In this document: piece after piece, positions 6,158 through 6,527 of the stretch
How positions within the stretch are numbered: position 1 is the first letter of the stretch
Layout: every line of letters begins with the position of its first letter
From: an uncultured Chloroflexota bacterium
Lineage (GTDB): Bacteria; Chloroflexota; Dehalococcoidia; UBA3495
NCBI GenBank assembly: GCA_913031095.1
Contig: CAJWGH010000063.1
Span: forward strand, 1 to 6,527
DNA: 6,527 bases
Direction: 5' to 3'
The notes under the pieces: generated by a model
Told to the model about the DNA's origin: nothing
Databases searched by the model: none
The model's input: the letters and a program-made list of their open reading frames with translations, nothing else
Translations under genes and position numbers: made by a program

Positions 6158-6527
6158 TTAGCCCTTCACGTAGACCGGCTTCCCTGGATGTTCAATTAAT
6201 AGGCCGACTCTGGGGCGATGTCCGGATAACGGCTCTGCCCGGCCCATTTGAAGGTCAATTTGACAAGGCACCGGTCGCCGCTTGGTAGATATGCCTTCGG
6301 TATCGATCGATAATTGACGAAAACTTGAAGTTTTCGCTCCAGAAAGGCCAGAACTCATCTTGGCTTTGAAACCTGGTTCCACCCGGGCGAGGCAAGGATT
6401 TTTCCACCACGCAATCGTCGGCCATTGCCGCAATCAGGATAACAACGTCTTTGTTATTAGAGGCGTTGTTGTATCGGGTGGCCACGTCGATGAGGCGGCT
6501 ATGGTAAGTTCGAGGTTCGGCATTTCG
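6158..6527 (-). pseudogene. Frame-broken NTF2/SnoaL-like protein (cut by right edge)
   Basis: The region is about 123 codons long, the size of a SnoaL-like or nuclear-transport-factor-2-like domain. The N-terminal part reads in one frame from the right edge: RLIDVATRYNNASNNKDV, then MADDCVVE, then DEFWPFWSENFKF, the classic helix-acidic-cone entrance pattern. That frame stops at 6255. A second frame, ending at 6196, carries SGDRCLVKLTFKWAG at about 6223-6267, which fits the central beta-strand segment. A third frame ends at 6158 with GKPVYVKG, resembling the usual C-terminal GKI...YVK strand. No single frame joins them, so at least one and probably two indels are needed. These small proteins act as isomerases, cyclases, dehydratases or have no catalysis. 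It could instead be a short intact ORF plus noise, or an assembly error. It precedes monooxygenase B by 57 nt. Confidence 0.5.

Noticed and set aside
6158..6433. 91-codon minus-strand frame as an independent gene
   Set aside because: Only its last residues resemble a known fold. Most of it overlaps, in the wrong frame, the better SnoaL-like reading, so it is treated as part of one broken gene.
1..6527. Defence system, CRISPR array, insertion sequence, tRNA/rRNA or prophage signals
   Set aside because: No repeat-spacer array, transposase, nuclease, integrase, structural RNA or attachment-site pattern could be found on either strand. The complete genes are all recognisable metabolic enzymes.

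Overview
The window looks like an ordinary chromosomal stretch of moderate-to-high GC from a free-living heterotrophic bacterium. It is rich in catabolic enzymes and shows no phage, plasmid, transposon, CRISPR or RNA-gene signature. It holds two closely related luciferase-like flavin monooxygenases, an alpha/beta hydrolase, an Ldh2-type dehydrogenase, an M42-like metallopeptidase and an amidase. That gene mix recalls the SAR202 / Dehalococcoidia side of Chloroflexota, where flavin monooxygenase paralogues are known to be expanded. This taxonomic guess is an inference from gene content and remembered family resemblance, not a proven assignment.

Layout, left to right. (1) Positions 1-304, minus strand: the N-terminal 101 residues of an amidase-signature enzyme that runs off the left edge. 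(2) 305-424: a 120-nt gap with a REP-like palindrome and a second inverted repeat. (3) 425-1531, minus: a complete M42-like aminopeptidase, probably co-transcribed with the amidase. (4) 1532-1683: a compact divergent control region. It has a near-consensus promoter for the peptidase, an extended -10 promoter for the dehydrogenase, and a perfect 16-bp palindrome between and overlapping them. (5) 1684-2760, plus: an Ldh2-family dehydrogenase with a GTG start and a leader hairpin. (6) 2761-2861: a convergent gap with an imperfect hairpin. (7) 2862-6100, minus: three complete genes read right to left, LLM monooxygenase B (4880-6100), alpha/beta hydrolase (4080-4862, 17 nt downstream) and LLM monooxygenase A (2862-3995, 84 nt further). 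(8) 6158-6527, minus: a broken NTF2/SnoaL-like coding region in at least two and probably three frames, cut by the right edge.

How the genes may work together. The LLM-hydrolase-LLM cluster suggests oxidation followed by hydrolysis: a flavin-dependent oxygen insertion into a carbonyl, aldehyde or ring substrate, then cleavage of the resulting ester, lactone or C-C bond by the serine hydrolase. The SnoaL-like fold upstream may once have supplied a small cyclase, isomerase or hydratase step. The dehydrogenase, peptidase and amidase would feed other 2-hydroxyacid, peptide and amide substrates into central metabolism. Substrates cannot be read from this sequence. The points most worth a second look are the monooxygenase-hydrolase cassette, the shared operator in the divergent promoter region, and the frame-broken SnoaL-like gene.
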